A stretch of 64,000 bases of DNA, from assembly GCA_964398215.1 (NCBI GenBank), contig CAYNNP010000004.1:3803-67802 (forward strand). Reading direction: 5' to 3'. This stretch comes from CAYNNP01 sp964398215. Its GTDB lineage: Bacteria; Planctomycetota; Planctomycetia; Pirellulales; Pirellulaceae. The notes under the pieces were generated by a model. That model had not been told where the DNA came from. It searched no databases and saw only the letters and a program-made list of their open reading frames with translations. Of the stretch, positions 26,343 to 34,861 are shown in pieces (positions within the stretch are counted from its first letter, which is position 1; every line of letters begins with the position of its first letter). The position numbers and the translations under genes were made by a program.

Positions 26343-26887
26343 GGCTTGTCCTTCAACAGTCGAATTGAAAGTGCCATCGTTGGCTTGGTGCGGTCACGCT
26401 CGGGTGGCGTGATACTGATCGATTCGATTCGCATCAAGCGTTGATCTGATTCGAAGCTGTGCAGCAGCGACAACAAATCGGCATGGTCACCAATCAGGTC
26501 AAGTGAAACGCGAACGGACTGCATCGGCCCCTGGCGGCTGGGCGCTTCGGCAGCAATGCGCATCAAGTCGACTGGATGCTTGCGGGTCAGATCGATCAAG
26601 TGTGTCACGATCACATCGTTGCTTTTGCCGCGAAAGATCCTTGGTTCAACGTTCTCCAGATGACTTTGAAGCAATTCGACTTCCTGCGCGATCTTTGTTT
26701 TGTTTTTCAGCTCGGTCAGATCGCGTTTTTCTTTCTTGATCCGGCCATGCAGCGGTTCGCTAATGCCAAAGAACATCACGACCAAACAAATCCCAGCGAC
26801 CGCCATTCGCATCTTGAACGGCTCGCGGAGGTGGTCAGCGACCTGCTTTAACTCTTCGCGAAAATCTTTCTTGTTACGCTCAGCCAT
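26339..26887 (-). CDS. PilO/GspM-like protein, system 1
   Basis: The 182-residue product has one N-terminal membrane helix (about residues 26-44), a charged coiled-coil region (about 48-85), and a C-terminal ferredoxin-like domain with alternating strands and helices (SVRVSLDLIGDHADLLSLLHSF). The segment pattern V-S-L-D-L-x-G-x-x-x-D-L-L-x-x-L-H is typical of PilO, where the corresponding stretch reads G-x-Y-x-x-L-x-x-F. In pilus systems PilN and PilO pair as an inner-membrane alignment complex. It lies two bases after the PilM/N-like gene and overlaps the PilP-like gene. Confidence 0.78.
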   Translation of the reverse strand: MAERNKKDFREELKQVADHLREPFKMRMAVAGICLVVMFFGISEPLHGRIKKEKRDLTELKNKTKIAQEVELLQSHLENVEPRIFRGKSNDVIVTHLIDLTRKHPVDLMRIAAEAPSRQGPMQSVRVSLDLIGDHADLLSLLHSFESDQRLMRIESISITPPERDRTKPTMALSIRLLKDKP

Positions 26888-26889
26888 CT

Positions 26890-28371
26890 CTATTTCCTCG
26901 CCTTACTTGTGTTGGTCAAGACGATGGAGAATTCCGTTCCGGGAGTTCCTGTTTCTTTGAATTCTGTCTGGCGAAGGTTGCTGAGTTCGACGTGCGAAAA
27001 GTAATCGCTGATGCCTTCGACGGCTTGTACGCGATCGGCAAGTGAATTCATGAACTCAGGAATGTTGCCATCTTTATCCAGCTCGCACCTCGCGTTCAGG
27101 AGAAGCGATGCTGGTTGTTCTTTGACTTGCTTTTTGCGGCGAATGGCCATTGGTGCCGCGGCCCGAATGCCGGTTAAATGAATCTCACGCGGAAGTGTTC
27201 GTGTTACGTTGGATAATACTTGGCTCCATGCAACTCGCTTGTCCAGAAACTGGGTGACGGCTGATGCACGCGCCGACAAACGGTCTTTCTCTGGTTTTGG
27301 ATTCACACCACTGGCAAGAAACTTTGGTGCCGTGCTGACCATCGAAGTACGTTGAGTTTCAACGTCTCCTAGTCGCAACCAAAGTACAGCGGCAAGCACA
27401 CACGCTGCAACCAAATACGCCATCAATTCTTTGTACGGAAACACACGACGCAATCGTAGTGGGTCGCGGTGCTGACGAACGAGATCGAACGATGAGTCAT
27501 CTGCGGTCAAGTGACGCGCTGTTGCGAGAGCGATTGATTCAGGATCGTAGGTTGGTCCGTCGATCCATTCGTAGGAAGATTCCAGTTTCTTTCGCAGCCA
27601 TTCGCGATCGACCAAGACCTCCAGTTCCTTTCTGCCATGAATGACAACCGAATCAGGAGCCCGGCTTAGGCCACAAGCCGTTGCGCCGGTTTCAAGCAGG
27701 CGAATGGAGGATACGATCCCAGTTGATTCGTCACCGCTAGGCAATGGAAACGTTTGCCAATGTATCGGCAATTCGCCTTGGCAAATCGCCGCGAGCAAGC
27801 TGTCATCTCGCAAGAACACTCGCGTCACCAGAGCGTTTCGCTGGTCTTTGCGATCTGCAGCGGGAGCATCGCTAACCAGGGCCGCTCCTGCTGGGACCAG
27901 TCGCAGCAATGAATGTGGAGTCTGAGAGACAGCATTTCGAATTGACTCGACTAGATCTGTGGGTGCTGCCACAATCCCAGCGACTGTACGACGATCTGGC
28001 TGCCAATGGATTACGTCGATCGACAAATCATCCAGCCGCGCCGTGGAGCTTCGGAGTGATTCTCGGAGCAGTGCACGAGGGGTTGCTTTAGCGGAACCCG
28101 ATGCGATCGGGCGCGTTGCGAAATAGCACAGGTCCGTTCTGATCGATACAGCCAACGGAGATGGATTCGCATCGTCGACACCAAGTTTCGCCAGCAGTTC
28201 CTGCAGGGTTTCCAGGAACTCGTCGTGCGACTGCAGGTCGGCTTCAGCATGGACGATGCGAAAATGCCCGAGGACATTTCGTTTCATCGCACAGCCGTGA
28301 ATCCTATCGCGGTCAACATAAATGCCGACTAGCTTAGTGCTCGATCGTATTTCGCTGCTCAGAGCCGCCAT
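26890..28371 (-). CDS. PilM-PilN fused (GspL-like) protein, system 1
   Basis: The 493-residue protein begins with an actin-like ATPase-type domain as in PilM and the cytoplasmic part of GspL (GIYVDRDRIHGCAM, then SIRTDLCYF and AGAALVSD), followed by a single membrane helix (about 315-335, LVAACVLAAVLWLRL), a coiled-coil-like stretch, and a periplasmic ferredoxin-like domain (LTGIRAAA...LLNARCELD). This order, cytoplasmic ATPase fold, one helix, periplasmic fold, is that of GspL or of PilM joined to PilN. It would recruit GspE to the membrane platform. The nucleotide-binding residues are not clearly conserved, as is common in GspL. Confidence 0.75.
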   Translation of the reverse strand: MAALSSEIRSSTKLVGIYVDRDRIHGCAMKRNVLGHFRIVHAEADLQSHDEFLETLQELLAKLGVDDANPSPLAVSIRTDLCYFATRPIASGSAKATPRALLRESLRSSTARLDDLSIDVIHWQPDRRTVAGIVAAPTDLVESIRNAVSQTPHSLLRLVPAGAALVSDAPAADRKDQRNALVTRVFLRDDSLLAAICQGELPIHWQTFPLPSGDESTGIVSSIRLLETGATACGLSRAPDSVVIHGRKELEVLVDREWLRKKLESSYEWIDGPTYDPESIALATARHLTADDSSFDLVRQHRDPLRLRRVFPYKELMAYLVAACVLAAVLWLRLGDVETQRTSMVSTAPKFLASGVNPKPEKDRLSARASAVTQFLDKRVAWSQVLSNVTRTLPREIHLTGIRAAAPMAIRRKKQVKEQPASLLLNARCELDKDGNIPEFMNSLADRVQAVEGISDYFSHVELSNLRQTEFKETGTPGTEFSIVLTNTSKARK

Positions 28372-28404
28372 TACAACTTAGTGAGGTGTGAAGCCAAAAG
28401 AATA

Positions 28405-28434
28405 GGGTGGCCTGCAACGATTCGCAGACCACCC
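28405..28434 (-). terminator. Hairpin between the first pseudopilin gene and the rest of operon 1
   Basis: Arms of eleven bases (28405-28415 and 28424-28434, one G-U type mismatch) form a GC-rich stem with an eight-base loop; on the minus strand TATTCTTTT follows. It lies 43 bases after the stop of the pseudopilin gene and 34 bases before the start of the PilM/N-like gene. As a partial terminator it would let the first gene be made in excess over the assembly machinery. A second weaker hairpin (GCAGCTGCA with TGCAGCAGC) lies at about 28450-28472. Confidence 0.6.
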
Positions 28435-28477
28435 CAAAAGAAACAAAAATGGCTGCTGCAATAATGCAGCTGCTAGA

Positions 28478-28921
28478 TTAAGTACTCTGAGGATTGATCT
28501 CAGCGTCAATCGTACTGTTCGCTGCGTCGTAGCCTTCTTCTGTGAATGTCACGGTGTATGCACCGTAACCGCTACTGCTACCTGCACGTGTTAGGGTCAG
28601 GGTCCAGCTGTCTTCCAGGCTACCGCTGGTGCCAGCAGCAATTGCTTCGACATTAAAGTAGGTGGGAGCAGTTTGCTCCATGTCCAATTCAGTCAAGTCG
28701 GCAGCGTAAGTTCCCTGACGTGCTTGGTAACGCTCTTGTGCAGCGCGAACACTCGCCAGATACTTGAATGATTCTGAAGCCTTACTGCGCTCGACACTCT
28801 GCAGCAACCGTGGAACACCAAACGCGGCAAGAACGCCGATGATGATCACAACAACTGACAATTCGACCAGCGAGAATCCTTTGCGGACACGTTTCCTTGG
28901 AAATGCTAATACTTGAGCCAC
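28478..28921 (-). CDS. Major pseudopilin candidate, GspG-like, system 1
   Basis: The 147-residue protein starts at GTG with an ideal GGAGG six bases upstream. The leader ends VRKG-FSLVELSVVVIIIGVLAAFGVPRLL, the conserved class III prepilin site with Glu at position 5. The helix continues into SERSKASESFKYLASVRAAQERY and then QGTYAADLTELDMEQ, matching the alpha-beta loop of GspG-type pilins. It ends in a beta-rich part with Gly/Ser repeats. Gene position (first, followed by a hairpin), strong ribosome site and size fit the most abundant subunit of the pseudopilus. Confidence 0.9.
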   Translation of the reverse strand: MAQVLAFPRKRVRKGFSLVELSVVVIIIGVLAAFGVPRLLQSVERSKASESFKYLASVRAAQERYQARQGTYAADLTELDMEQTAPTYFNVEAIAAGTSGSLEDSWTLTLTRAGSSSGYGAYTVTFTEEGYDAANSTIDAEINPQST

Positions 28922-28927
28922 AATAGG

Positions 28928-28932
28928 CCTCC
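28928..28932 (-). promoter_or_regulatory. Strong ribosome-binding site (GGAGG)
   Basis: On the minus strand GGAGG stands six bases before the GTG start of the major pseudopilin candidate. It is among the best ribosome sites in the window and decides the GTG start at 28919-28921. Confidence 0.8.
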
Positions 28933-29200
28933 AATTTTATTTTCAATGTGAATGACTGATACGGTTTATCCGGGCAATTTCAAACCAGCTGTTACGATCA
29001 GTCACTTGAACCGGTTGAAATGCGGAGGTTTACTCCGTCAATTAACAGGTAGGACAGCATCAAGGTACCGCCCGCATCGATTGATACTTTTTCGTTCGCG
29101 AAGGGGGCTCCCGTGTAAAATGTTAGGGTTGTACGGATGATTACGACGTGATCTGCGCAGTTCGTTGTCGCAGGTAACTTTCTTCACTGCAAACGGACCA

Positions 29201-30643
29201 ATGTCACAGCAACAGATGCGACCAAAATACATTTGGCTATTGTTTTGTATTCCAGTTTTCACAGCGGCCTTGCATGCACAGGCAGAAACTTCGCGACCCA
29301 ATGTCGTCTTGGTGTTCATCGACGACATGGGGTGGGCCGATTTTTCCTGTTTTGGCAACCAAGCCGTTCAGACGGAAAACATCGATCGGCTTGCTGCTGA
29401 AGGCATTCGGTTTCAGCAGTTCTACGTGAATTCCCCGATTTGTTCGCCGTCGCGAGTGGCGATTTCTACAGGGCAATATCCGACCCGCTGGAAGATCACG
29501 TCCTATTTGGCAAGTCGCGAATTGAATGATCGTCGCGGTATCAGCCAATGGCTCAGTACCGACGCGCCGATGCTGGCCAGGCAGCTACAGCAAGCTGGTT
29601 ACGCGACGGGGCATTTTGGCAAATGGCACATGGGCGGACAACGTGATGTTGGCGAAGCTCCGTTGATTAGTGAATATGGTTTCCATGAATCACTCACCAA
29701 TTTTGAAGGTCTTGGCCCAAGGGTTTTAGCGATATGTGATGCTCATGATGGCAAACCAACCCGACGTCACACGCTTGGCTCCGACTCGCTTGGGCGCGGC
29801 AAGATCACCTACGTTGATCGCAGTTTGGTTACGCAGTCGTTCACGTCTGCAGCGATCGATTTCTTGAAACGTGCAGCGAAATCTGACACCCCGTTTTATA
29901 TCAATGTCTGGCCAGACGATGTCCATTCGCCGTTCTTTCCGCCCGAAGTACGCCGCGGCGACGGTTCGAAACGTGAGCTATACCACGGCGTTTTGGATAC
30001 AATGGACGAACAGCTTGGCGTTTTATTCGACACCATTCGTGCAGACCAGAAACTACGAAAGAACACTCTGTTGTTGATTTGTAGCGACAACGGTCCGGAA
30101 TTGGGGGCTGGCAGCGCTGGGAACCTGCGTGGATACAAAACTCATCTGTACGAAGGCGGCGTTCGGTCGTCGCTGATCGCATGGGCACCCGGTTTGATCG
30201 ATCCGGCGCGCCAAGGCACTGTGAATTCTGAGTCAGTGTTTTCTGCGATGGATCTTGTTCCAACCGTGCTTAAAATCGCAAACGTCGATTCAAAATCAGA
30301 TTTTGATGGTGAAGCGTTGCCAGGCACGTTGCTGGGCAGATCGAATGAGTCTCGCAGTGCTCCGTTATGTTTTCGGCGTCCGCCCGATCGCGATGCGTAT
30401 TATGGCGACAACGATCTGCCAGATTTAGCAATCCGCGATGCAAACTGGAAGCTGCTTTGCGAATACGACGGGAGCGAAAAAGAACTCTATGACTTGAGTG
30501 CCGACCCGTCCGAGCAAACCAACCTAGCCAAAATCAATCCCGATGTCGCAGAGCGTTTAGCGAAGCATTTGGTCAAATGGCACAATGAAATGCCAGCCGA
30601 CAAGGGCGCTAGTTTCAAGAAGTTGCCACGGAAAAAGCGTTGA
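29201..30643 (+). CDS. Secreted sulfatase
   Basis: From the ATG at 29201 the protein is 480 residues and opens with a signal peptide (hydrophobic run IWLLFCIPVFTAALHAQA). The ATG at 29216 would also leave an intact signal. DDMG follows the first strand as the metal-binding Asp pair, and ICSPSR carries the Cys that becomes formylglycine (C-x-P-S-R). GHFGKWHMGG supplies the conserved Lys and His, and CSDNGPE the second metal site. The C-terminal region ends without the long extension seen in the sulfatase at 320-2095. It likely desulfates a polysaccharide outside the cytoplasm; the substrate is not evident. It is transcribed divergently from the system 1 operon across about 280 bp. Confidence 0.95.
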   Translation: MSQQQMRPKYIWLLFCIPVFTAALHAQAETSRPNVVLVFIDDMGWADFSCFGNQAVQTENIDRLAAEGIRFQQFYVNSPICSPSRVAISTGQYPTRWKITSYLASRELNDRRGISQWLSTDAPMLARQLQQAGYATGHFGKWHMGGQRDVGEAPLISEYGFHESLTNFEGLGPRVLAICDAHDGKPTRRHTLGSDSLGRGKITYVDRSLVTQSFTSAAIDFLKRAAKSDTPFYINVWPDDVHSPFFPPEVRRGDGSKRELYHGVLDTMDEQLGVLFDTIRADQKLRKNTLLLICSDNGPELGAGSAGNLRGYKTHLYEGGVRSSLIAWAPGLIDPARQGTVNSESVFSAMDLVPTVLKIANVDSKSDFDGEALPGTLLGRSNESRSAPLCFRRPPDRDAYYGDNDLPDLAIRDANWKLLCEYDGSEKELYDLSADPSEQTNLAKINPDVAERLAKHLVKWHNEMPADKGASFKKLPRKKR

Positions 30644-30666
30644 ACCCTTGTCTGGTAGGCCGATCG

Positions 30667-32712
30667 CTACTCTGCGATGACACGTTTCCCCAACACCTTC
30701 ACGTCCTCGACCAAAGCGACGGGACGAAGACGAATTGGGCCATCGCCTAGCAATGACGTGTCAATCGACAACTTGCCTTTCTCACCAGCGATTGAGCCCA
30801 CGACTTCACCAAAGTGCATCAAGTCGATTGATTTTGCTCCAGCGCAGCTCAATTCGACCTCAACCTTTTTAGTCTTGTCATCTTTCGGCTGAATAATCGA
30901 TACAACGGGTGTTGGCAACGGACCTGTTCCAATAATAGATTCTGTAAACGTCGACCGCGGCTCGGTGCTGTCAAAGCCGACCAACGATACTCGGACGTCC
31001 CAAACACCTGATGCTTCCTCTGGCAGGTTGATTCTGATATTCGGTGCAGGCTTCAGTGTTTGCACAAACTGGTCTGCGATAAAAAGCTCGATGTGACGTA
31101 TCGGAGAGTCCGGAACCTTGAGCCCGAGATTGCGTCGCTGAATACCGACTTGGCCATTATCAAGAATTGAAATATCCACCAGGTCGCTTGGCGGTTTGGC
31201 ATACGGACTGGCAGCTGGGTCTCCTACGATCAATAACTGATAGGGCGAAGAAACCGAAAGATAGAAAGCTTCGATTGCAGAAGCTCCATCGGCATAGAAT
31301 GCGTACATGATCGGCAATGGGAATTTTTGCTGAATCGCGTAGGGCTCTGCCACAGTACCACTGCTCATGGCTGCCCCTGCATGTAGCAAGGCGGTGAGTT
31401 TCGTTTGGCTAGTGCTCTCGAAAACGGCTCCGTAGCTGGTCAAGTTGTCGGCAATCGCACCAGGTACAAACTTCCACGGCGCATCCTCGAACTTCAGTTT
31501 TGCCCGGCCAACCAACATGCCTGCGATATCGGCCTTCACTTTTGGCAAGTCCGAGCGAAAAATCTCTGTCTTGAATCCTTTGTTTTGCAGATAGACCATC
31601 GCGTCAGGAACATTTGGCATTCTGGTTGTTGACCGCACATCTTTATTACCAGAAAAGAAAAAATCAGCCTTGGGATATGTATGGTCACATTTACTGGCGC
31701 GCTCCAGCACCTCCAGTGCTTGCGGCACCGTACTGCCGTTTTTGTGGACGACCGCCAGCATGCATGACATTAAATACGGTACGCCACCGGATGCGATTGG
31801 AAAGTAGCTGCCGGTGGATTCAAACCCAAGGCTCGCACCGAAACCAATCGGAGGTTGGTAGATCGTTGGTGATTGATTCAGCAGTGGCAAGATCTTTGCA
31901 ATCGTTGGATCCGCAAGTAATGGTTTCAGTGATTCAGATTCTTTCAAGTAGTTTGCTGACCACCAATTGAATTGATGCGGCAGTTGCGGGTCGAACCCTC
32001 CAACCATGGCTCGCCGCAACCATGCGATCGCTTTTGTCTTGTCTCCTGCCTGTGCGTAGGCGTCGGCAGTTTGGATTGCCAGCACCGGTAGCGTCGGGTG
32101 CTCGTTCGCAAGTTTCTCAAACGCACTAGCAGCTTCGGCGTACTTCTTTGATTCCAAGTCCGCTTTTGCTGCCTCGATTCGCTCTCGTTTTTCAGCGTTA
32201 AGTGACAACCGAAAAGATCGATCGATTTTGCCACGCGCATAGAGGTTGGAGTTCATGGAGAAATAGTTGGGATCGTCTGCCAGCATGAACCGATAAAAGA
32301 ACGTTGCTCCGGTCAGCGAGGCGATGGCTCTCTGAACCTTCTTGAGGCCCGGGTTCTCGAATTTTTTGTGATGCTCACTGACATTCACGGACGTCGGGAA
32401 ATCTGCTGAATAGGCAATCACCTTTGACTGCACTGTGATTTTTCGCCGATTCAATTCGGTCAAAATCGGCTTGAGAATCTTGTCTTTGAAATCACTCAGG
32501 CTGACTCGCAATTTTTTGGGAACGCCTTTCAGATGAATCACATTGCCGGAAGGGATTTGCCGCCAATGGATGTAATGGTTTGCGATCGTTCGGGACGTCT
32601 GGGATTCGGCGTTGACCACAACGATTACGTTTTCCGGCCCAACGCCAGCAAAACAACAAGGCGCCCAGCAAATCCACAGCGCAGCGAGAAAAATTGGGTA
32701 AATTCGGCTCAT
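30667..32712 (-). CDS. TIGR03790-like exported protein with internal TPR segment
   Basis: The 681-residue protein has a signal peptide (about 1-22). Residues about 25-120 (ENVIVVVNAESQTSRTIANHY...IPSGNVIHL) match the opening of the TIGR03790 family, a large secreted family of unknown function in planctomycetes and verrucomicrobia. Between about 175 and 260 lies a block with tetratricopeptide-like helices (KKYAEAASAFEKLANEHP, then AYAQAGDKTKAIAWLRRAM) that splits the family region. The rest resumes the family pattern (GVPYLMSCML, later GAAMSSGTVAEPYAIQQKFP and LLIVGDPAASPY) and ends in a beta-rich domain. I cannot give a reaction; the fold resembles cysteine-peptidase-like (C25) proteins only loosely. 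Confidence 0.78.
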   Translation of the reverse strand: MSRIYPIFLAALWICWAPCCFAGVGPENVIVVVNAESQTSRTIANHYIHWRQIPSGNVIHLKGVPKKLRVSLSDFKDKILKPILTELNRRKITVQSKVIAYSADFPTSVNVSEHHKKFENPGLKKVQRAIASLTGATFFYRFMLADDPNYFSMNSNLYARGKIDRSFRLSLNAEKRERIEAAKADLESKKYAEAASAFEKLANEHPTLPVLAIQTADAYAQAGDKTKAIAWLRRAMVGGFDPQLPHQFNWWSANYLKESESLKPLLADPTIAKILPLLNQSPTIYQPPIGFGASLGFESTGSYFPIASGGVPYLMSCMLAVVHKNGSTVPQALEVLERASKCDHTYPKADFFFSGNKDVRSTTRMPNVPDAMVYLQNKGFKTEIFRSDLPKVKADIAGMLVGRAKLKFEDAPWKFVPGAIADNLTSYGAVFESTSQTKLTALLHAGAAMSSGTVAEPYAIQQKFPLPIMYAFYADGASAIEAFYLSVSSPYQLLIVGDPAASPYAKPPSDLVDISILDNGQVGIQRRNLGLKVPDSPIRHIELFIADQFVQTLKPAPNIRINLPEEASGVWDVRVSLVGFDSTEPRSTFTESIIGTGPLPTPVVSIIQPKDDKTKKVEVELSCAGAKSIDLMHFGEVVGSIAGEKGKLSIDTSLLGDGPIRLRPVALVEDVKVLGKRVIAE

Positions 32713-32849
32713 GTTTTGGTTCTCAACTAGACGTTTTTGCCCTGAATTTGGACACTTTATGTGCCAAGACTATTCGGTTTGAGGCACTGGCGACTATTCT
32801 AATGTCTGTTTCCGTGACGATTTAAGCTACGAGCCATATTCAACAGATT

Positions 32850-33566
32850 ATGAAAAACTATTTCACCGCCGCTCTATTGCTTGGTTTTCTGTTCCCCGTC
32901 ACCGCTAAGGCCGATTTGTTGGTCGAGCTTCAGGACGCGTCGATTTCCGCCGGCGGTAACGTATCGGTCGATGTCTTGATCAGCGGGATTGTTGATGCAC
33001 TGGATGATCCCTTCGTCCAAATGGATGAAGTGCTGGCCGAATTCGAACTGTTGTTGAATATCAATCCGGCTGGCGTAACTTCTGGCACAGAGCTGCAGTT
33101 CATCGACCCGCAGAGCGAGTCGTTTTTGACGAACTCCGACTACGTTTTCTTTGGGAACTCGGATGCGGTTATTAACGACGTTGCGGCTTCGAATCTGCGA
33201 AGTTTAGTGGGGACTAATGATTCACTCCAAGTCATCGATTTCAACATTGATGAGTTTGACGACCCTATCGATACCACGGTCACCTCTGACAACCTCTTGA
33301 TATCGTTTGAATTGACCCACCAGCTGAACGGAGCGAATGCTGGCCTAACAGCAGGCGATACTTTCGAGATCAGTGTCGATCAAACCTCAGGATTCTTTGA
33401 TGAAGGCGGTTTCGAAATCGACTTCGCCAACAATTTCGCCACGATTACTGTTGCTTCAGCTGTTCCTGAGCCAAGTACGATGGTCGCTGGGGTGGTTGCA
33501 TTGTTGATGTTGGTTCCCGTCATCAATCGACGCCGACGGTTGGCTAAGCAAACTTGCCCTGCTTAA
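32850..33566 (+). CDS. PEP-CTERM sorting-signal protein
   Basis: The 238-residue protein begins with a signal peptide (MKNYFTAALLLGFLFPVTAKA) and ends with VPEPSTMVAGVVALLMLVPVINRRRRLAK: a Pro-Glu-Pro motif, a hydrophobic helix and a basic tail, the PEP-CTERM anchor that is recognised by exosortase. The middle is acidic and beta-rich with many Asp, Asn and Thr residues, as in extracellular matrix or adhesive proteins of this class. No exosortase or EPS biosynthesis cluster marker is beside it, so the sorting enzyme must be encoded elsewhere. Function beyond surface localisation is unknown. Confidence 0.9.
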   Translation: MKNYFTAALLLGFLFPVTAKADLLVELQDASISAGGNVSVDVLISGIVDALDDPFVQMDEVLAEFELLLNINPAGVTSGTELQFIDPQSESFLTNSDYVFFGNSDAVINDVAASNLRSLVGTNDSLQVIDFNIDEFDDPIDTTVTSDNLLISFELTHQLNGANAGLTAGDTFEISVDQTSGFFDEGGFEIDFANNFATITVASAVPEPSTMVAGVVALLMLVPVINRRRRLAKQTCPA

Positions 33567-33689
33567 CAGGCCCCAGTCTTTTCTTGAAAACGCTTTGCGT
33601 GGTTTGACCTGTTTTCATTGTGCTTCGCCATTGCACGTGGGGTGCGAACGAGTACGAATTCACGGTAAACTCGTTCATCTGGATACACA

Positions 33690-33762
33690 GCCCCCTTGGT
33701 CTAGTGGCCCAGGACGCTGGGCTCTCAGCCCAGAGGCAGCAGTTCGAATCTGTTAGGGGGTA
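33690..33762 (+). tRNA. tRNA-Glu (CUC anticodon)
   Basis: The 73-base sequence folds as a cloverleaf: acceptor GCCCCCT with AGGGGGT (first pair G-U), D-arm GGTCTAGTGGCCCAGGAC, anticodon stem CTGGG/CCCAG around loop CTCTCAG (anticodon CTC), T-arm with TTCGAAT loop and AGCAG/CTGTT stem (one G-U pair). The discriminator base is A, and CCA is not encoded. The D-arm and T-loop match bacterial tRNA-Glu. It stands alone between protein genes; a degenerate copy of the repeat described at 63823 lies 40 bases downstream. Confidence 0.93.
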
Positions 33763-33801
33763 CTCTCACCGTTGGACCGCAAGTTCGGAAAATCGAACAA
33801 A

Positions 33802-33855
33802 TCTCGGCTGGCAGCGGCCAAGCTACTATCCAGCTTGAAAGAATGACTTGCTCTG
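33802..33855 (+). repeat. Degenerate half copy of the 123-bp palindromic element
   Basis: TCTCGGCTGG...AAGCTACTAT...CTTGAAAGAATGACTTGCTCTG follows the order of the right half of the element at 63823-63945 (TCTCGGCTGG...GAGCTACTAT...CTTGAAAAACTGATTTGCCCTG) with several substitutions and a short deletion. The left half is not recognisable. Confidence 0.6.
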
Positions 33856-33973
33856 CCTACCGCTCGCCCAACTTGGTTTCCCTGGGGTATGATGCTCAAT
33901 TGCCCAGTGGAAATTTATCGAGTTAGCCCTAACAATACATTTGGCAATAAAAGTCCTTTAGGAGTATGTAGAT

Positions 33974-34828
33974 ATGCGGTGGCGCGGACGACGTCAGAGT
34001 GACAATGTCGAAGACCGACGTGGCATGGGTGGTGGCGCCGTGATGGGCGGCGGTATCGGCATGATCGTGATCTTCTTGATCGGAGCCTTCTTGGGCGTGA
34101 ACCCACAGAAACTGGCAGGGATTCGCGGCGGCCCAGCGAAAGCAGGGGGCGCTAAGAAGAAAATGACAAAGGCAGAAATCGAATCAGGCAATTTTGCTGC
34201 GGTTGTATTGGCCGACACCGAGGACGTTTGGACTAAGCTTTTTGCAGAGGCTGGTAGAAAGTACACGCCGCCCAAAATGGTTCTCTTTACAGGTAAAGTC
34301 ACATCGGCATGCGGCGCTGCAACATCCGCTTCCGGGCCGTTCTACTGTCCAGGTGACCAAAAAGTCTATTTGGATACTTCGTTTTTTGTTCAAATGGAAA
34401 AGCAACTGAATGCCCCCGGTGATTTTGCGCAGGCTTACGTCATCGCACATGAAGTTGGACATCACGTACAAAACATTTTGGGATATACCAATAAAGTTGA
34501 ACGTGTACGTCGAACCAAAAGCAAAGTCGAGGCGAATCGTGCATCGGTCCGGTTGGAACTGCAAGCCGACTTTTTCGCTGGGTGCATGCTCAACCATGCA
34601 CAGCGCACCAAAGGCATCATTGAAAGCGGTGACATTGAAGAAGCACTTCGCGCTGCAACTGCAATCGGCGACGACCGGCTACAGCAGAAAAGTAGGGGTG
34701 GTTATGTGGATGTCGAATCGTTCACACACGGCACCAGCGAACAGCGGCTTCGTTGGTTCATGAAAGGAATCAAGACTGGCGATCTTGGCCAAGCTGATAC
34801 TTTCAATATCCCCTACAGCCAACTGTAG
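33974..34828 (+). CDS. YpfJ-type zinc metallopeptidase
   Basis: The 284-residue protein matches the neutral zinc metallopeptidase family (COG2321, YpfJ): N-terminal RWRGRRQSDNVEDRRG, a Gly-rich segment and a single membrane helix (about 24-42), then the soluble domain. The zinc-binding HExxH motif is HEVGH (His159 to His163), and ADFFAGC about 40 residues later carries the downstream metal-ligand region typical of the family. The N-terminal DxxxRRG signature is highly conserved. The natural substrate is unknown. A ribosome site AGGAG stands about nine bases before the ATG. The next gene follows after 33 bases on the same strand. Confidence 0.93.
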   Translation: MRWRGRRQSDNVEDRRGMGGGAVMGGGIGMIVIFLIGAFLGVNPQKLAGIRGGPAKAGGAKKKMTKAEIESGNFAAVVLADTEDVWTKLFAEAGRKYTPPKMVLFTGKVTSACGAATSASGPFYCPGDQKVYLDTSFFVQMEKQLNAPGDFAQAYVIAHEVGHHVQNILGYTNKVERVRRTKSKVEANRASVRLELQADFFAGCMLNHAQRTKGIIESGDIEEALRAATAIGDDRLQQKSRGGYVDVESFTHGTSEQRLRWFMKGIKTGDLGQADTFNIPYSQL

Positions 34829-34861
34829 ATTTTTCCGGCTTGATTCACCGCGGGATCGCAA

